Assembly (NCBI RefSeq): GCF_019247635.1
Contig: NZ_JAFBAR010000062.1
Coordinates: 1-41,003, forward strand
DNA length: 41,003 nt
Direction of reading: 5' to 3'
From: Mycobacterium sp.
GTDB lineage: Bacteria; Actinomycetota; Actinomycetes; Mycobacteriales; Mycobacteriaceae
The notes under the pieces: generated by a model
The model's database searches: none
What the model was told of the DNA's origin: nothing
The model's input: only the letters and a program-made list of their open reading frames with translations
Shown: positions 26,852 through 35,008 of the stretch, piece after piece
Numbering within the stretch: position 1 is the stretch's first letter
Layout of the letters: each line of letters starts with the position of its first letter
Position numbers and translations under genes: made by a program

Positions 26852-26919
26852 GCGAAACGACACTGGCACAACCCAATCCGTGATTTCACGACAGTAACAT
26901 CAGCATCATCGGTAACAGG

Positions 26920-27603
26920 TTGAAACAACTCGTCGATGACATCGAGGACTACCCGGACGACGAGAACTGCGATACGGACAGCTTCGGCTACGAAGAGCTG
27001 GGCTGGCCGGCGGATCGGCGATGGCGCCCGGCGGTGGCCATCATCGGCGCTGTCATGGCGCTGGGCGCTGTGGCAACCGCGGTCATCATCAACAGCGGGG
27101 ATAGCGCGACAACCAAGGCCACCGTGGGGGCACCGACACCCACTCCGCACACCGTGATCTCCACCACCTCGCCCAGGCCCACGGCGCCGCCGTCGACTAC
27201 TTCGCCCGCACCACAACTGCCCCGCGAGACGGTCACCACCGTGATTCCGACCAGCCCCGCGCTGACGACGCCGGGCACATTGCCCAATGCCGCGCCGCCG
27301 CCCGTCGCAGTGCCCCCGCGCATCGCAGTGAACCCGCGCACCGTCGTCTATAGCGTGACCGGATCCAAACAGCTAATCGACCTGGTCAACGTCGTCTACA
27401 CCGACGCCCGGGGCTTTCCCGTGACCGAGTTCAACGTTGCGCTGCCATGGACGAAGGTGGTGGTGCTGAACCCCGGCGTGCAAACACAGTCAGTGATTGC
27501 GAGCAGCATCTACAGCCGGCTGGACTGCTCGATCGTCAACGCGCAGGGCCAGTTGGTCAAAACGTCGACGAACAACTCAGCGATAGCGACCTGCACTCGC
27601 TAG
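26920..27603 (+). CDS. MmpS-like membrane protein with Pro/Thr-rich linker (Rv3209-like)
   Basis: 227 residues. An acidic cytosolic head (~1-33) is followed by one membrane segment (~38-57, AVAIIGAVMALGAVATAVII), a Thr/Pro/Ser linker (~65-130) and a C-terminal domain (VVYSVTGSKQLIDLVNVVYTD, then LPWTKVVV, SRLDCSIVNAQG and NNSAIATC) that matches the MmpS beta-sandwich pattern including its two cysteines. MmpS proteins normally partner MmpL transporters, and no mmpL is adjacent. The start is uncertain: TTG 26920 has no clear ribosome site, and no ATG or GTG occurs early in frame. Confidence 0.8.
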   Translation: MKQLVDDIEDYPDDENCDTDSFGYEELGWPADRRWRPAVAIIGAVMALGAVATAVIINSGDSATTKATVGAPTPTPHTVISTTSPRPTAPPSTTSPAPQLPRETVTTVIPTSPALTTPGTLPNAAPPPVAVPPRIAVNPRTVVYSVTGSKQLIDLVNVVYTDARGFPVTEFNVALPWTKVVVLNPGVQTQSVIASSIYSRLDCSIVNAQGQLVKTSTNNSAIATCTR

Positions 27604-27672
27604 CGGCAAAGCCGCCATTAGCCCCGCGGCGATCGCAAGAGCGGCGAAGCCGGTCGCGGCGGGTCGCCGCCA

Positions 27673-28404
27673 TCAGCTTGAGCTGAGTCCGAGTTCCCGC
27701 ATGCGCTGGTCGTGGGTGTGCTGCAAATGTTCGAAGAAGGCACCAAGCTGGCCCAATCCGCCGGTCCCGAACAACACCAGGTCGACGAGCTCATCGTGGT
27801 CGGCCAGCAGGTACTGCGCCTGCGTGATCGCTTCGCCCAGGAGACGACGAGACCACAGCGCCAGCCGGCTGCGCTGCTTGCCGCTGGCGGTGACTGCGGC
27901 GCGCACTTCGGCGACCACGAACTGGGAGTGCCCCGTCTCCGACAAGGCGGCCCGCACCACGTCGGCGACCTCGTCGGCCAGTCCGTCGGCGATCTCCAGG
28001 TACAAATCGGCGGCCAACGCATCACCGACATAGGTCTTCACCAGGGCTTCCAACCAGGTGCTCGGGGTCGTCAGCCGGTGGTAGTTCTCCAGCGCCGAGA
28101 CGTATTTCGACATCGCCGACACGACGTCGACGCCTCGACTCTCCAGCGCGTCACGCAGTAGCTCGTAGTGGCCCATCTCGGCGGCGGCCATGCTCGCCAT
28201 CGAGATCCGGCCCCGCAGGTCGGGCGCCATCCGAGCCTCTTCGGTCAACCGGTAGAAGGCCGCCACCTCGCCGTACGCCAACACCGCGAACAATTCGTTG
28301 ACGCCGGGATGATCCGCCGGCAGCCGCACCCGGTCCGGATCGGCCACTCGGTCGGCCGCCGAGCCCGTACGAGAGGGGACGGGGGAAGGCGACGTCATGG
28401 CCAC
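27673..28404 (-). CDS. Ferritin-like diiron protein, MiaE-like (Rv3210c-like)
   Basis: 243 residues from GTG 28404, or 241 from ATG 28398. A four-helix ferritin-like domain shows paired carboxylate/His motifs: AYGEVAAFY, AAAEMGHYELL (E-x-x-H), a Glu in ADLYLEIAD, and SETGHSQFV (E-x-x-H). This is the ligand set of a diiron site as in MiaE-type tRNA hydroxylases and related actinobacterial proteins (PF13794-like). Substrate unproven. It stands alone, divergent from rhlE with 247 bp between and convergent with the MmpS-like gene. Confidence 0.85.
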   Translation of the reverse strand: MAMTSPSPVPSRTGSAADRVADPDRVRLPADHPGVNELFAVLAYGEVAAFYRLTEEARMAPDLRGRISMASMAAAEMGHYELLRDALESRGVDVVSAMSKYVSALENYHRLTTPSTWLEALVKTYVGDALAADLYLEIADGLADEVADVVRAALSETGHSQFVVAEVRAAVTASGKQRSRLALWSRRLLGEAITQAQYLLADHDELVDLVLFGTGGLGQLGAFFEHLQHTHDQRMRELGLSSS

Positions 28405-28450
28405 ACTCTAGTCGGCGCGCTTAACAGAAGATGGGCGCCAGCTGTCGACC

Positions 28451-28476
28451 AGCTATCATGCAAGGAGGTAATAGCT
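28451..28476 (+). promoter_or_regulatory. Hairpin presenting an orphan Shine-Dalgarno in the rhlE leader
   Basis: AGCTAT (28451-28456) and ATAGCT (28471-28476) are exact complements. The 14-nt loop carries AAGGAGG (28462-28468), one of the best ribosome sites in the window, yet no ATG or GTG follows at normal spacing and rhlE starts 180 nt later. A regulatory leader, a TTG/ATT-initiated short ORF or a remnant gene are all possible. Confidence 0.45.
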
Positions 28477-28496
28477 TTATTGCTGTTGCCGGCGAA

Positions 28497-28592
28497 ATGT
28501 GCGTGCATGTGCCGGCCCACCATCGAGCGTGGGCCCCGGCGCCTCGGCGGCGATATCGAAGTCGGAACTCGTGCGCGCGTGAACCGCGATGA
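28497..28592 (+). CDS. Candidate leader ORF (31 aa) upstream of rhlE
   Basis: ATG 28497 begins MCVHVPAHHRAWAPAP and ends ...CAREPR before TGA at 28590. The frame is also open upstream to an ATT at 28479, which lies 10 nt after the strong AAGGAGG. The composition is His/Arg-rich with no known similarity. Support is only the ribosome site and position; an alternative TTG frame (28480) would run 26 nt into rhlE. Confidence 0.2.
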   Translation: MCVHVPAHHRAWAPAPRRRYRSRNSCAREPR

Positions 28593-28651
28593 AGAGAAGT
28601 ACGACACACGACCGACAACGTTTACGCCACCGGAAGGCTTGCTAACCACGT

Positions 28652-30157
28652 ATGACTGCTCTGAAAAGCACAACTGAACTGACCCCTGAAACAACGTTTG
28701 CCGAACTCGGCGTCCGCGACGAAATAGTTCGCGCGCTCACGGAGAAGGGCATCGAGCGACCTTTTGCTATCCAGGAGCTCACCCTGCCGCTGGCGCTGGC
28801 CGGCGAGGATGTGATCGGCCAGGCCCGCACCGGCATGGGCAAGACGTTTGCCTTCGGCGTTCCGCTGCTGCAGCGGATCACCGCCGACACCGCGACCAGG
28901 CCGCTGACCGGCGCACCACGAGCCCTAGCGGTGGTGCCCACTCGCGAGCTCTGCCTGCAGGTGACCGACGACCTGGCCACCGCAGCCAGGTACCTGACCG
29001 CGAACGACGATCGCCCGCTGTCGGTGGTCTCCATCTATGGCGGCCGGGCCTACGAACCCCAGATCGAGGCGTTGCACAAGGGCGCCGACGTCGTGGTGGG
29101 CACCCCGGGCCGGCTGCTCGACCTGTGCCAACAGGGTCACCTGCAGCTGGGTGGCCTGTCGGTGCTGGTGCTCGATGAGGCCGACGAAATGCTCGACTTG
29201 GGCTTTTTGCCCGACATCGAACGCATTCTGCGCCAGATCCCGGCCGATCGTCAGTCGATGCTGTTCTCGGCGACCATGCCGGATCCGATCATCACCCTGG
29301 CCCGCACGTTCATGGACCAGCCCACTCACATCCGGGCCGAGGCGCCGCATTCGTTGGCCGTGCACGACACCACCGAGCAATTCGTCTACCGCGCTCACGC
29401 GCTGGACAAGGTGGAGTTGGTCAGCCGGATACTGCAGGCTAACGGCCGAGGCGCCACGATGGTCTTCACGCGCACCAAGCGCACCGCGCAGAAGGTGGCC
29501 GACGAGTTGGAGGAGCGCGGTTTCGCGGTAGGCGCCGTGCACGGCGACCTCGGCCAGATCGCGCGCGAAAAGGCGCTCAAGGCTTTTCGCGCCGGTGATA
29601 TCGACGTGCTGGTCGCCACCGACGTCGCCGCCCGGGGTATCGACATCGACGATGTCACGCACGTCATCAACTACCAATGCCCCGAGGACGAGAAGATGTA
29701 CGTCCACCGCATCGGGCGCACCGGCCGTGCCGGCCGCACCGGCGTCGCGGTGACGCTCGTGGACTGGGACGAGCTGCCCCGCTGGACCATGATCGACAAA
29801 GCGCTGGGCCTGGGATCCCCCGATCCCGCAGAGACCTACTCGAACTCGCCGCACCTCTATGCCGAGGTGGGCATTCCCCCCGAGGCCGGGGGCAGAGTCC
29901 GCGCGCCACGCAAACCCCAGGTCAAACGGCGCGACGAACCGAAGTCGGAGACCCGCACGCGCTCGGGCCCACGACGTCGGCGCACCCGTGGCGGCAAGCC
30001 GGTCACCGGCCATCCCACGACCAACACCGGCGCCGACGGCGACGCCACCGCGGAAGCACCATCCGGCTCGGCCGCCGGCAACGGCAACGGCAACGGGACC
30101 AGCCGACGTCGCCGTCGCCGTCGCAAGCCAGCCGAAGCAACCGCACAGGTCAACTAA
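28652..30157 (+). CDS. rhlE: DEAD-box RNA helicase RhlE
   Basis: 501 residues. It has the Q motif (RPFAIQELTLP), motif I (ARTGMGKTF), Ia (VVPTRELCLQ), II (VLDEADEMLD), III (LFSATMPD), IV-V (VFTRTKRTAQ, VATDVAARGIDID) and VI (YVHRIGRTGRAGRTG). The last ~110 residues form a basic, Arg/Gly/Asn-rich disordered tail (SGPRRRRTRGGKP, RRRRRRRKP) that probably binds RNA. It acts in RNA unwinding, ribosome assembly or RNA decay. The start ATG 28652 lacks a clear ribosome site, while a strong one sits ~185 nt upstream in the leader, suggesting 5'-UTR control. It is followed after 14 bp by the beta-propeller gene. Confidence 0.95.
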   Translation: MTALKSTTELTPETTFAELGVRDEIVRALTEKGIERPFAIQELTLPLALAGEDVIGQARTGMGKTFAFGVPLLQRITADTATRPLTGAPRALAVVPTRELCLQVTDDLATAARYLTANDDRPLSVVSIYGGRAYEPQIEALHKGADVVVGTPGRLLDLCQQGHLQLGGLSVLVLDEADEMLDLGFLPDIERILRQIPADRQSMLFSATMPDPIITLARTFMDQPTHIRAEAPHSLAVHDTTEQFVYRAHALDKVELVSRILQANGRGATMVFTRTKRTAQKVADELEERGFAVGAVHGDLGQIAREKALKAFRAGDIDVLVATDVAARGIDIDDVTHVINYQCPEDEKMYVHRIGRTGRAGRTGVAVTLVDWDELPRWTMIDKALGLGSPDPAETYSNSPHLYAEVGIPPEAGGRVRAPRKPQVKRRDEPKSETRTRSGPRRRRTRGGKPVTGHPTTNTGADGDATAEAPSGSAAGNGNGNGTSRRRRRRRKPAEATAQVN

Positions 30158-30171
30158 GCCCGCGCTGACGC

Positions 30172-31383
30172 ATGGTCAGACCCGAGCGCAGGACCAAGGC
30201 CGACATTGCGATCGCCTCGGCCATCGCCGTCGTCGTGGCCGTGCTCGCGGCGCTGATCTGGTGGACCAGCGACGCCCGGGCCACCGTCAGCCGGCCGGCC
30301 GAGGTTCCCGCGGCCAACCCGACTCCCGCCCGGCAAGTGCCTACCTCGCTAAAACAGCTCTGGACCGCTCGCAGCCCCGCGACCACCGTGCCGGTTGTCG
30401 TGGGCGGGACGGTGATCACGGGAGACGGGCGACAGGTGGACGGCCGGGACCCAGCCAACGGCGAGTCGCGCTGGAGTTACGCCCGTGACGCCGATCTGTG
30501 CGGCGTGTCCTGGGTGTACCACTTTGCCGTCGCCGTCTATAAGGACGATCGCGGTTGCGGCCAGGTGAGTACCATCGACGGCTCCACCGGCCGGCGTGGA
30601 GCGGCCCGCAGCAGCTATGCCGATCCGCGGGTGCAGCTCTCCTCTGACGGCACCACGGTGCTGTCGGCGGGCACGACCCGCCTGGAGCTCTGGCGCTCGG
30701 ACATGGTCCGGATGCTGGCCTACGGCGAGACCGACGCCAGGGTGAAACCGTCCGCGCGAGGCCTGCACTCCGGGTGCACGCTCGAGTCCGCCGCGGCCGG
30801 CTCGTCGGCGGTCTCCGTGCTCGAGTCCTGCGCGAACGAGGCCGACCTGCGGCTGGTCCTGTTGCACCCGGGCAAGGAGGACGACGAACCCGACCAACAC
30901 GTCGTCGCCGAACCCGGAATCAGGGCGGGTACGGGAGCCCGCGTACTGACCGTCTCGGAACACAACACGGCGGTCTACCTGCCCTCCCCGCAGCCCCGCG
31001 TCGAGGTGATCGACGAGACCGGCAGCACAGTGGCGAGCACGCTGCTACCCAAGCCGCCCTCCAGCTCGGCTGTCTTGACACAGGCCGGCAACATGATCAC
31101 CTGGTGGACCGGCGACGCGGTCCTGGTCTTCGATGCGGGCAAGCTGACCCAGCGCTACACGATCGCCGCAGGCGACGCAGTGCCGCTGGGGCCGGGCGTG
31201 ATGATGGCCGGTCAGCTGCTGGTGCCGGTCACCGACGGGATAGGTGTCTATGACCCGTTGACCGGCACGAACAACGGTTTCATTCCCGTGCAGCGGGAGC
31301 CGAGCGCGGCGGCTGTGGTTCCGGCCGTCTCGGGTTCGCGGGTGTTCGAGCAGCGCGGCGACACCGTGGTGGCACTCGGATAA
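30172..31383 (+). CDS. Membrane-anchored PQQ-like beta-propeller protein (Rv3212-like)
   Basis: 403 residues. A short basic N-terminus and one membrane segment (~11-32, IAIASAIAVVVAVLAALIWW) anchor an extracytoplasmic domain with repeated beta-blade signatures (VVGGTVITGDGRQVDGRDPANGESRW, CGQVSTIDGSTGRR, VEVIDETGSTVAS, VTDGIGVYDPLTGTNN), as in PQQ-like or YncE-type propellers. Four cysteines occur in the outer part. No catalytic residues are visible; a scaffold or binding role is likely. It is probably co-transcribed with rhlE (14-bp gap), although the link between the two is not obvious. Confidence 0.8.
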   Translation: MVRPERRTKADIAIASAIAVVVAVLAALIWWTSDARATVSRPAEVPAANPTPARQVPTSLKQLWTARSPATTVPVVVGGTVITGDGRQVDGRDPANGESRWSYARDADLCGVSWVYHFAVAVYKDDRGCGQVSTIDGSTGRRGAARSSYADPRVQLSSDGTTVLSAGTTRLELWRSDMVRMLAYGETDARVKPSARGLHSGCTLESAAAGSSAVSVLESCANEADLRLVLLHPGKEDDEPDQHVVAEPGIRAGTGARVLTVSEHNTAVYLPSPQPRVEVIDETGSTVASTLLPKPPSSSAVLTQAGNMITWWTGDAVLVFDAGKLTQRYTIAAGDAVPLGPGVMMAGQLLVPVTDGIGVYDPLTGTNNGFIPVQREPSAAAVVPAVSGSRVFEQRGDTVVALG

Positions 31384-31411
31384 GACCGCGGTTCTGCGTT
31401 TGCTTGCCGGG

Positions 31412-32212
31412 CTAAAGTTCCACCGCGAAGGTCGGCAAGGGTTTGCCCGACTTCCAGTGCTTGAGCAACGCTTGTGCCAGCTCCCGATAGGCCACGGCGC
31501 CTTTGTTCTTGCGTCCCGCCATCACCGACGAGCCCGACGCGCTGGCTTCGGCGAAGCGCACCGTGCGCGGGATCGGCGGGGCCAGCACGGGCAGGTCGTA
31601 GCGGTCGGCGACGTCGAGCAGCACGTCACGTGTGTGAGTGGTGCGAGAGTCGTACAACGTTGGCAACGCGCCCAGCAACCGCAGGTTCGGGTTGGTGATC
31701 TGCTGCACGTCGGCGATCGTGCGCAGGAACTGGCCGACACCGCGGTGCGCCAGCGTCTCGCACTGCAACGGCACCATGACCTCGTCGGCGGCGGTCAGCC
31801 CGTTGAGGGTCAGCACGCCCAGCGACGGCGGGCAATCGATGATGACGACATCGAACTGACCGGAGAGCTTGGCCAGCGCGCGTTTGAGCGCGTACTCCCG
31901 GCCGGCCCGCATCAGCAGCATCGCCTCGGCCCCGGCCAGGTCGATGTTGGCCGGCAGCAGCGTCATTCCCTCCATGGTCGTGACCAGTGCGACGTTCGGT
32001 TCGACCTCACCGAGCAGCACCTCGTGCACCGAGACCGGCAGCTTGTCGGGATCCTGGCCCAACGAGAACGTCAGACAACCCTGCGGATCCAAATCGATGA
32101 GCAGCACTTGCCGCCCCTTGTCCACCATCGCCGCACCGAGCGAGGCGACCGTCGTCGTCTTGGCCACCCCGCCTTTCTGGTTGGCCACCGCCAGTACCCG
32201 GGTCTCAGTCAC
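31412..32212 (-). CDS. ParA/Soj-family ATPase (Rv3213c-like)
   Basis: 266 residues from GTG 32212 (MTETRVLAVANQKGG). It has a deviant Walker A (QKGGVAKTTT), Walker A' (VLLIDLDPQG) and Walker B (FDVVIIDCPPSLG). The length and motifs are those of chromosomal ParA/MinD-type ATPases that position DNA or protein complexes on the nucleoid or membrane. No parB or parS partner is seen in the window, so it is an orphan ParA. The frame continues upstream without similarity. It is divergent from the phosphatase gene (130 bp). Confidence 0.93.
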   Translation of the reverse strand: MTETRVLAVANQKGGVAKTTTVASLGAAMVDKGRQVLLIDLDPQGCLTFSLGQDPDKLPVSVHEVLLGEVEPNVALVTTMEGMTLLPANIDLAGAEAMLLMRAGREYALKRALAKLSGQFDVVIIDCPPSLGVLTLNGLTAADEVMVPLQCETLAHRGVGQFLRTIADVQQITNPNLRLLGALPTLYDSRTTHTRDVLLDVADRYDLPVLAPPIPRTVRFAEASASGSSVMAGRKNKGAVAYRELAQALLKHWKSGKPLPTFAVEL

Positions 32213-32342
32213 AAGCTTCCCGCCCCACTCATCGCTATCTCCCGCTGCACCGTCGCCGCGGACACAGTGCCCATCCTGACACGTTCGGCGTCGCATGGCT
32301 CCGGCATGGCTCCCGGCATGTCTTCGGGCACAATCGGTCGAC

Positions 32343-32933
32343 ATGGGCCTGCACAACCACCGACTGCTCCTGCTCCGCCACGGCGAGACCACGTGGTCGA
32401 AATCAGGTCAGCACACCGGTCGCACCGATCTCGAGCTGACCGACAACGGACGGGCGCAGGCGGAACTCGCCGGGCGCGCGCTGGCGAAACTCGAACCCGA
32501 CCATCCGCTGGTGATCAGCAGTCCGCGCCAGCGCGCCGTCGACACCGCAAAGCTGGCCGGCCTCACGGTTGACGAGGTGTCTCCGCTGCTCGCCGAGTGG
32601 GACTACGGCGCTTACGAGGGCCTGACCACCCCGCAGATCAGGGAATCCGACCCCGACTGGCTGGTGTTCACCCACGGCTGTCCCGGTGGTGAAAGCGTCG
32701 CGCAGGTCAGCGATCGAGCCGACCGGGCGATAGCGCTGGCGTTGCAGCACATGGAGTCCCGCGACGTGGTGTTCGTCAGCCACGGCCACTTCTCCCGCTC
32801 GGTGATCACGCGCTGGTTGGAGCTGCCCTTAGTCGAGGGCAGCCGCTTCGGCATGCCCACCGCCTCGGTCGCGGTGTGCGGGTTCGAGCACGGGGTGCGA
32901 CAGCTTTCCGCGCTCGGGTTGAAGGGGCAGTGA
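32343..32933 (+). CDS. gpm2: Histidine phosphatase (Gpm2/Rv3214-like acid phosphatase)
   Basis: 196 residues, branch-1 histidine phosphatase fold with the phosphohistidine motif LRHGETTWS (His13), Arg in SSPRQRAVDTA, Glu in AEWDYGAYEG and the second His in FVSHGHFSRS. The family was annotated as a phosphoglycerate mutase, but the short form and published work on the M. tuberculosis enzyme indicate broad acid phosphatase activity. The start is ATG 32343 (MGLHNHRLLLLRHGE); an in-frame upstream ATG at 32295 would add 16 unrelated residues. It is followed by entC after 64 bp. Confidence 0.9.
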   Translation: MGLHNHRLLLLRHGETTWSKSGQHTGRTDLELTDNGRAQAELAGRALAKLEPDHPLVISSPRQRAVDTAKLAGLTVDEVSPLLAEWDYGAYEGLTTPQIRESDPDWLVFTHGCPGGESVAQVSDRADRAIALALQHMESRDVVFVSHGHFSRSVITRWLELPLVEGSRFGMPTASVAVCGFEHGVRQLSALGLKGQ

Positions 32934-32997
32934 AATACCGCGCGGCTGCGGCCTCGGGGTTAAGCGCCCCCCACCCACGCGATGAGGAGCCGGGCGC

Positions 32998-34095
32998 TTG
33001 AATCCCGAGCCGCCGTTTGCGTTGAGCGGGCCACGGGGGACTCTGGTTGCCGACGGCGTGCGAGCGCACTATCACGACGTGTCCACAGCACAGGCGGCGC
33101 TGCATTCCGGCGAAGTGTCAATACTGTTGGGAGCGTTGCCTTTTGACGTGAGCCGGCCCGCGGCATTGCTGGCACCGGACACTGTGCGACGCGCCAATAC
33201 CCGGCCGGACTGGCTCCCGGGCCCGCTGCCGCCGGTTCGGGTCGCCGAGGCCATCCCTACACCCGCCGAGTACCGGGTCCGCATCAGCCGCGCACGAGAT
33301 CAACTCGCCGCACCGGAGAACCCCCTGCACAAGGTGGTGCTGGCCCGGGCCTTGCGACTGGCCGCCGACGCGCCCCTCGACGCCCGCGCGATCCTGGGCC
33401 GCCTCGTTGCCGCCGATCCGGCAGCATACGGCTACCTGGTCGACCTGACGCCGGCTGGCGCAGACTACGCGGGCGCGGCGTTGGTGGGCGCCAGTCCGGA
33501 GCTGTTGGTCGCGCGCGCCGGCGACCGCGTGCTGTGCCAACCATTCGCCGGGTCGGCCCCGCGTGCCCTGGACCCGAAACGCGACGCCGCCAACGGCGCC
33601 GCATTGGCCCGGTCGGCCAAAGACCGCCACGAGCACCAACTGGTCATCGACACCATGCGCGCGGCTCTCGAGCCGCTCTGCGACGACCTGACGATCGCAA
33701 CCGAGCCGCAACTGAGCCGAACCGCGGCCGTCTGGCACCTGAGCACACCGATCAGCGGCCGGCTTCGCGAAGCATCAACCACCGCAATAGATCTGGCGTT
33801 GACGTTGCATCCCACCCCGGCAGTCGGAGGCGTGCCGACCAAGGCTGCCACCGAGCTCATCGCCGAACTCGAGGGAGACCGCGGTTTCTACGCGGGAGCG
33901 GTCGGGTGGTGCGATGCCAGCGGCGACGGCCAATGGGTCGTGTCCATCCGCTGCGCCGAGCTGTCGGCCGACCGGCGCGGCGCGCTCGCGCGCGCGGGTG
34001 GCGGCATCGTCGCCGAATCGGATCCCGACGACGAAGTCGAGGAAACCACAACCAAATTCGCCACGATACTGACCGCGCTGGGAGTACAGCTGTGA
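32998..34095 (+). CDS. entC: Isochorismate synthase EntC/MenF-like
   Basis: 365 residues from a TTG start at 32998, supported by GAGGAG 8 nt upstream. Chorismate-binding domain motifs are present: PLHKVVLARAL, LVGASPELLVA, CQPFAGSAPRA, AKDRHEHQLVI, HPTPAVGG and the metal-binding GGGIVAESDPDDEVEET. It converts chorismate to isochorismate for menaquinone or, less likely, siderophore synthesis; mycobactin salicylate usually comes from MbtI, encoded elsewhere. The stop overlaps the GNAT start by 4 bp (GTGA), so the two are translationally coupled. Confidence 0.93.
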   Translation: MNPEPPFALSGPRGTLVADGVRAHYHDVSTAQAALHSGEVSILLGALPFDVSRPAALLAPDTVRRANTRPDWLPGPLPPVRVAEAIPTPAEYRVRISRARDQLAAPENPLHKVVLARALRLAADAPLDARAILGRLVAADPAAYGYLVDLTPAGADYAGAALVGASPELLVARAGDRVLCQPFAGSAPRALDPKRDAANGAALARSAKDRHEHQLVIDTMRAALEPLCDDLTIATEPQLSRTAAVWHLSTPISGRLREASTTAIDLALTLHPTPAVGGVPTKAATELIAELEGDRGFYAGAVGWCDASGDGQWVVSIRCAELSADRRGALARAGGGIVAESDPDDEVEETTTKFATILTALGVQL

Positions 34096-34568
34096 CCATC
34101 CGCCGCGTCATGCCCGAGGACGCCGCCGACATTACGGCGATGATCCACCAGCTCGCCGAGTTCGAGCGCGCCGCCGATCAATGCACGGTCACCGAAACAC
34201 AAATTGCCACAGCACTATTCGGTGGTTTCCCGACGTTGCATGGGCACGTCGCCGAGGTCGACGGCGAAATCGCGGCGATGGCACTGTGGTTCCTCACCTT
34301 CTCCACCTGGGATGGCGTCGCGGGTATCTATCTGGAAGACCTGTTCGTGCGGCCACAGTTTCGCCGCCGCGGCCTGGCAAGTCGATTGCTGGCCGCGTTG
34401 GCGGCTGAATGCCGCGACAATGGCTACACGCGACTGGGATGGGCTGTGCTGGAATGGAACTCGGATGCCATTGCGGTCTATGACGGGGTCGGCGCCCGAC
34501 CGCAACGCGAGTGGATCAGCTACCGGCTCTCCGGGCCGCGGCTGGCCGAGCTGGCCGAACCGCGCTGA
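34092..34568 (+). CDS. GNAT-family N-acetyltransferase (Rv3216-like)
   Basis: 158 residues, one GNAT domain: MTIRRVMPEDAADI at the start, GIYLEDLFVRPQFRRRGLASRLL as the acetyl-CoA loop (R-R-x-G-x-A form), then GWAVLEWNSDAIAVYDGVGA. The pattern resembles the diamine/spermidine acetyltransferase branch, but the acceptor is not determined. The start is GTG 34092 in a 4-bp overlap with entC. Its last 49 bp overlap the end of the convergent membrane-protein gene. Confidence 0.9.
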   Translation: MTIRRVMPEDAADITAMIHQLAEFERAADQCTVTETQIATALFGGFPTLHGHVAEVDGEIAAMALWFLTFSTWDGVAGIYLEDLFVRPQFRRRGLASRLLAALAAECRDNGYTRLGWAVLEWNSDAIAVYDGVGARPQREWISYRLSGPRLAELAEPR

Positions 34569-34951
34569 CCGCCCCCGGCGGCCCAGCGCACGGCGGCGGG
34601 ACTGAACAGCAGCGCCAACCCGGTCAGCGCGACCACCCCCAGCGGAATCCCGAACAACGGCCGATGCGACCCCACCGCCAGGTACCACGACACGGGTAAC
34701 AGCAACAGCTGCGTGAACACTCCCAGCCCGCGACCCCAGCGCTTGCCGACGATCAGCGCGTACCCGGCGGCCACCACCGCGCCGCCGACCAAAGCGAACC
34801 ACACCGCGGTGCCCAGGCCATTGACCCCACGCTGGTCAGCCCCGCCGAGTCCGCGTACCACCAGCACCGCCGCCACCAGCAGCGCCGCCGCACCCTGCAC
34901 CGCGACGATCAGCCCCGCCCCACGCACGGGTCCCGGGACGCTCGCAGTCAC
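34520..34951 (-). CDS. Small four-TM membrane protein (Rv3217c-like)
   Basis: 143 residues from GTG 34951 (MTASVPGPVRGAGLI). Four hydrophobic segments are visible (~13-33, ~48-67, ~74-90, ~100-118), with loops GLGGADQRGVNG and GKRWGRG and a short polar tail. No known motif. It is conserved in place among mycobacteria from memory. The gene overlaps the GNAT gene tail to tail by 49 bp, which is long; the overlapping tail (GGGQRGSASSASRGPESR) is low complexity. Function unknown. Confidence 0.8.
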   Translation of the reverse strand: MTASVPGPVRGAGLIVAVQGAAALLVAAVLVVRGLGGADQRGVNGLGTAVWFALVGGAVVAAGYALIVGKRWGRGLGVFTQLLLLPVSWYLAVGSHRPLFGIPLGVVALTGLALLFSPAAVRWAAGGGQRGSASSASRGPESR

Positions 34952-35008
34952 AGCGTCAGCGTAGTCACGTACCCCGTGGGATTCCGGCCACGCCTAAGCT
35001 CATGCATC

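Noticed and set aside
28480..28677. A 65-codon TTG-started frame overlapping the rhlE start
   Set aside because: It has the strong ribosome site at 11-nt spacing, but the peptide resembles no protein and runs into rhlE in another frame. Kept only as one explanation for the leader finding, not as a gene.
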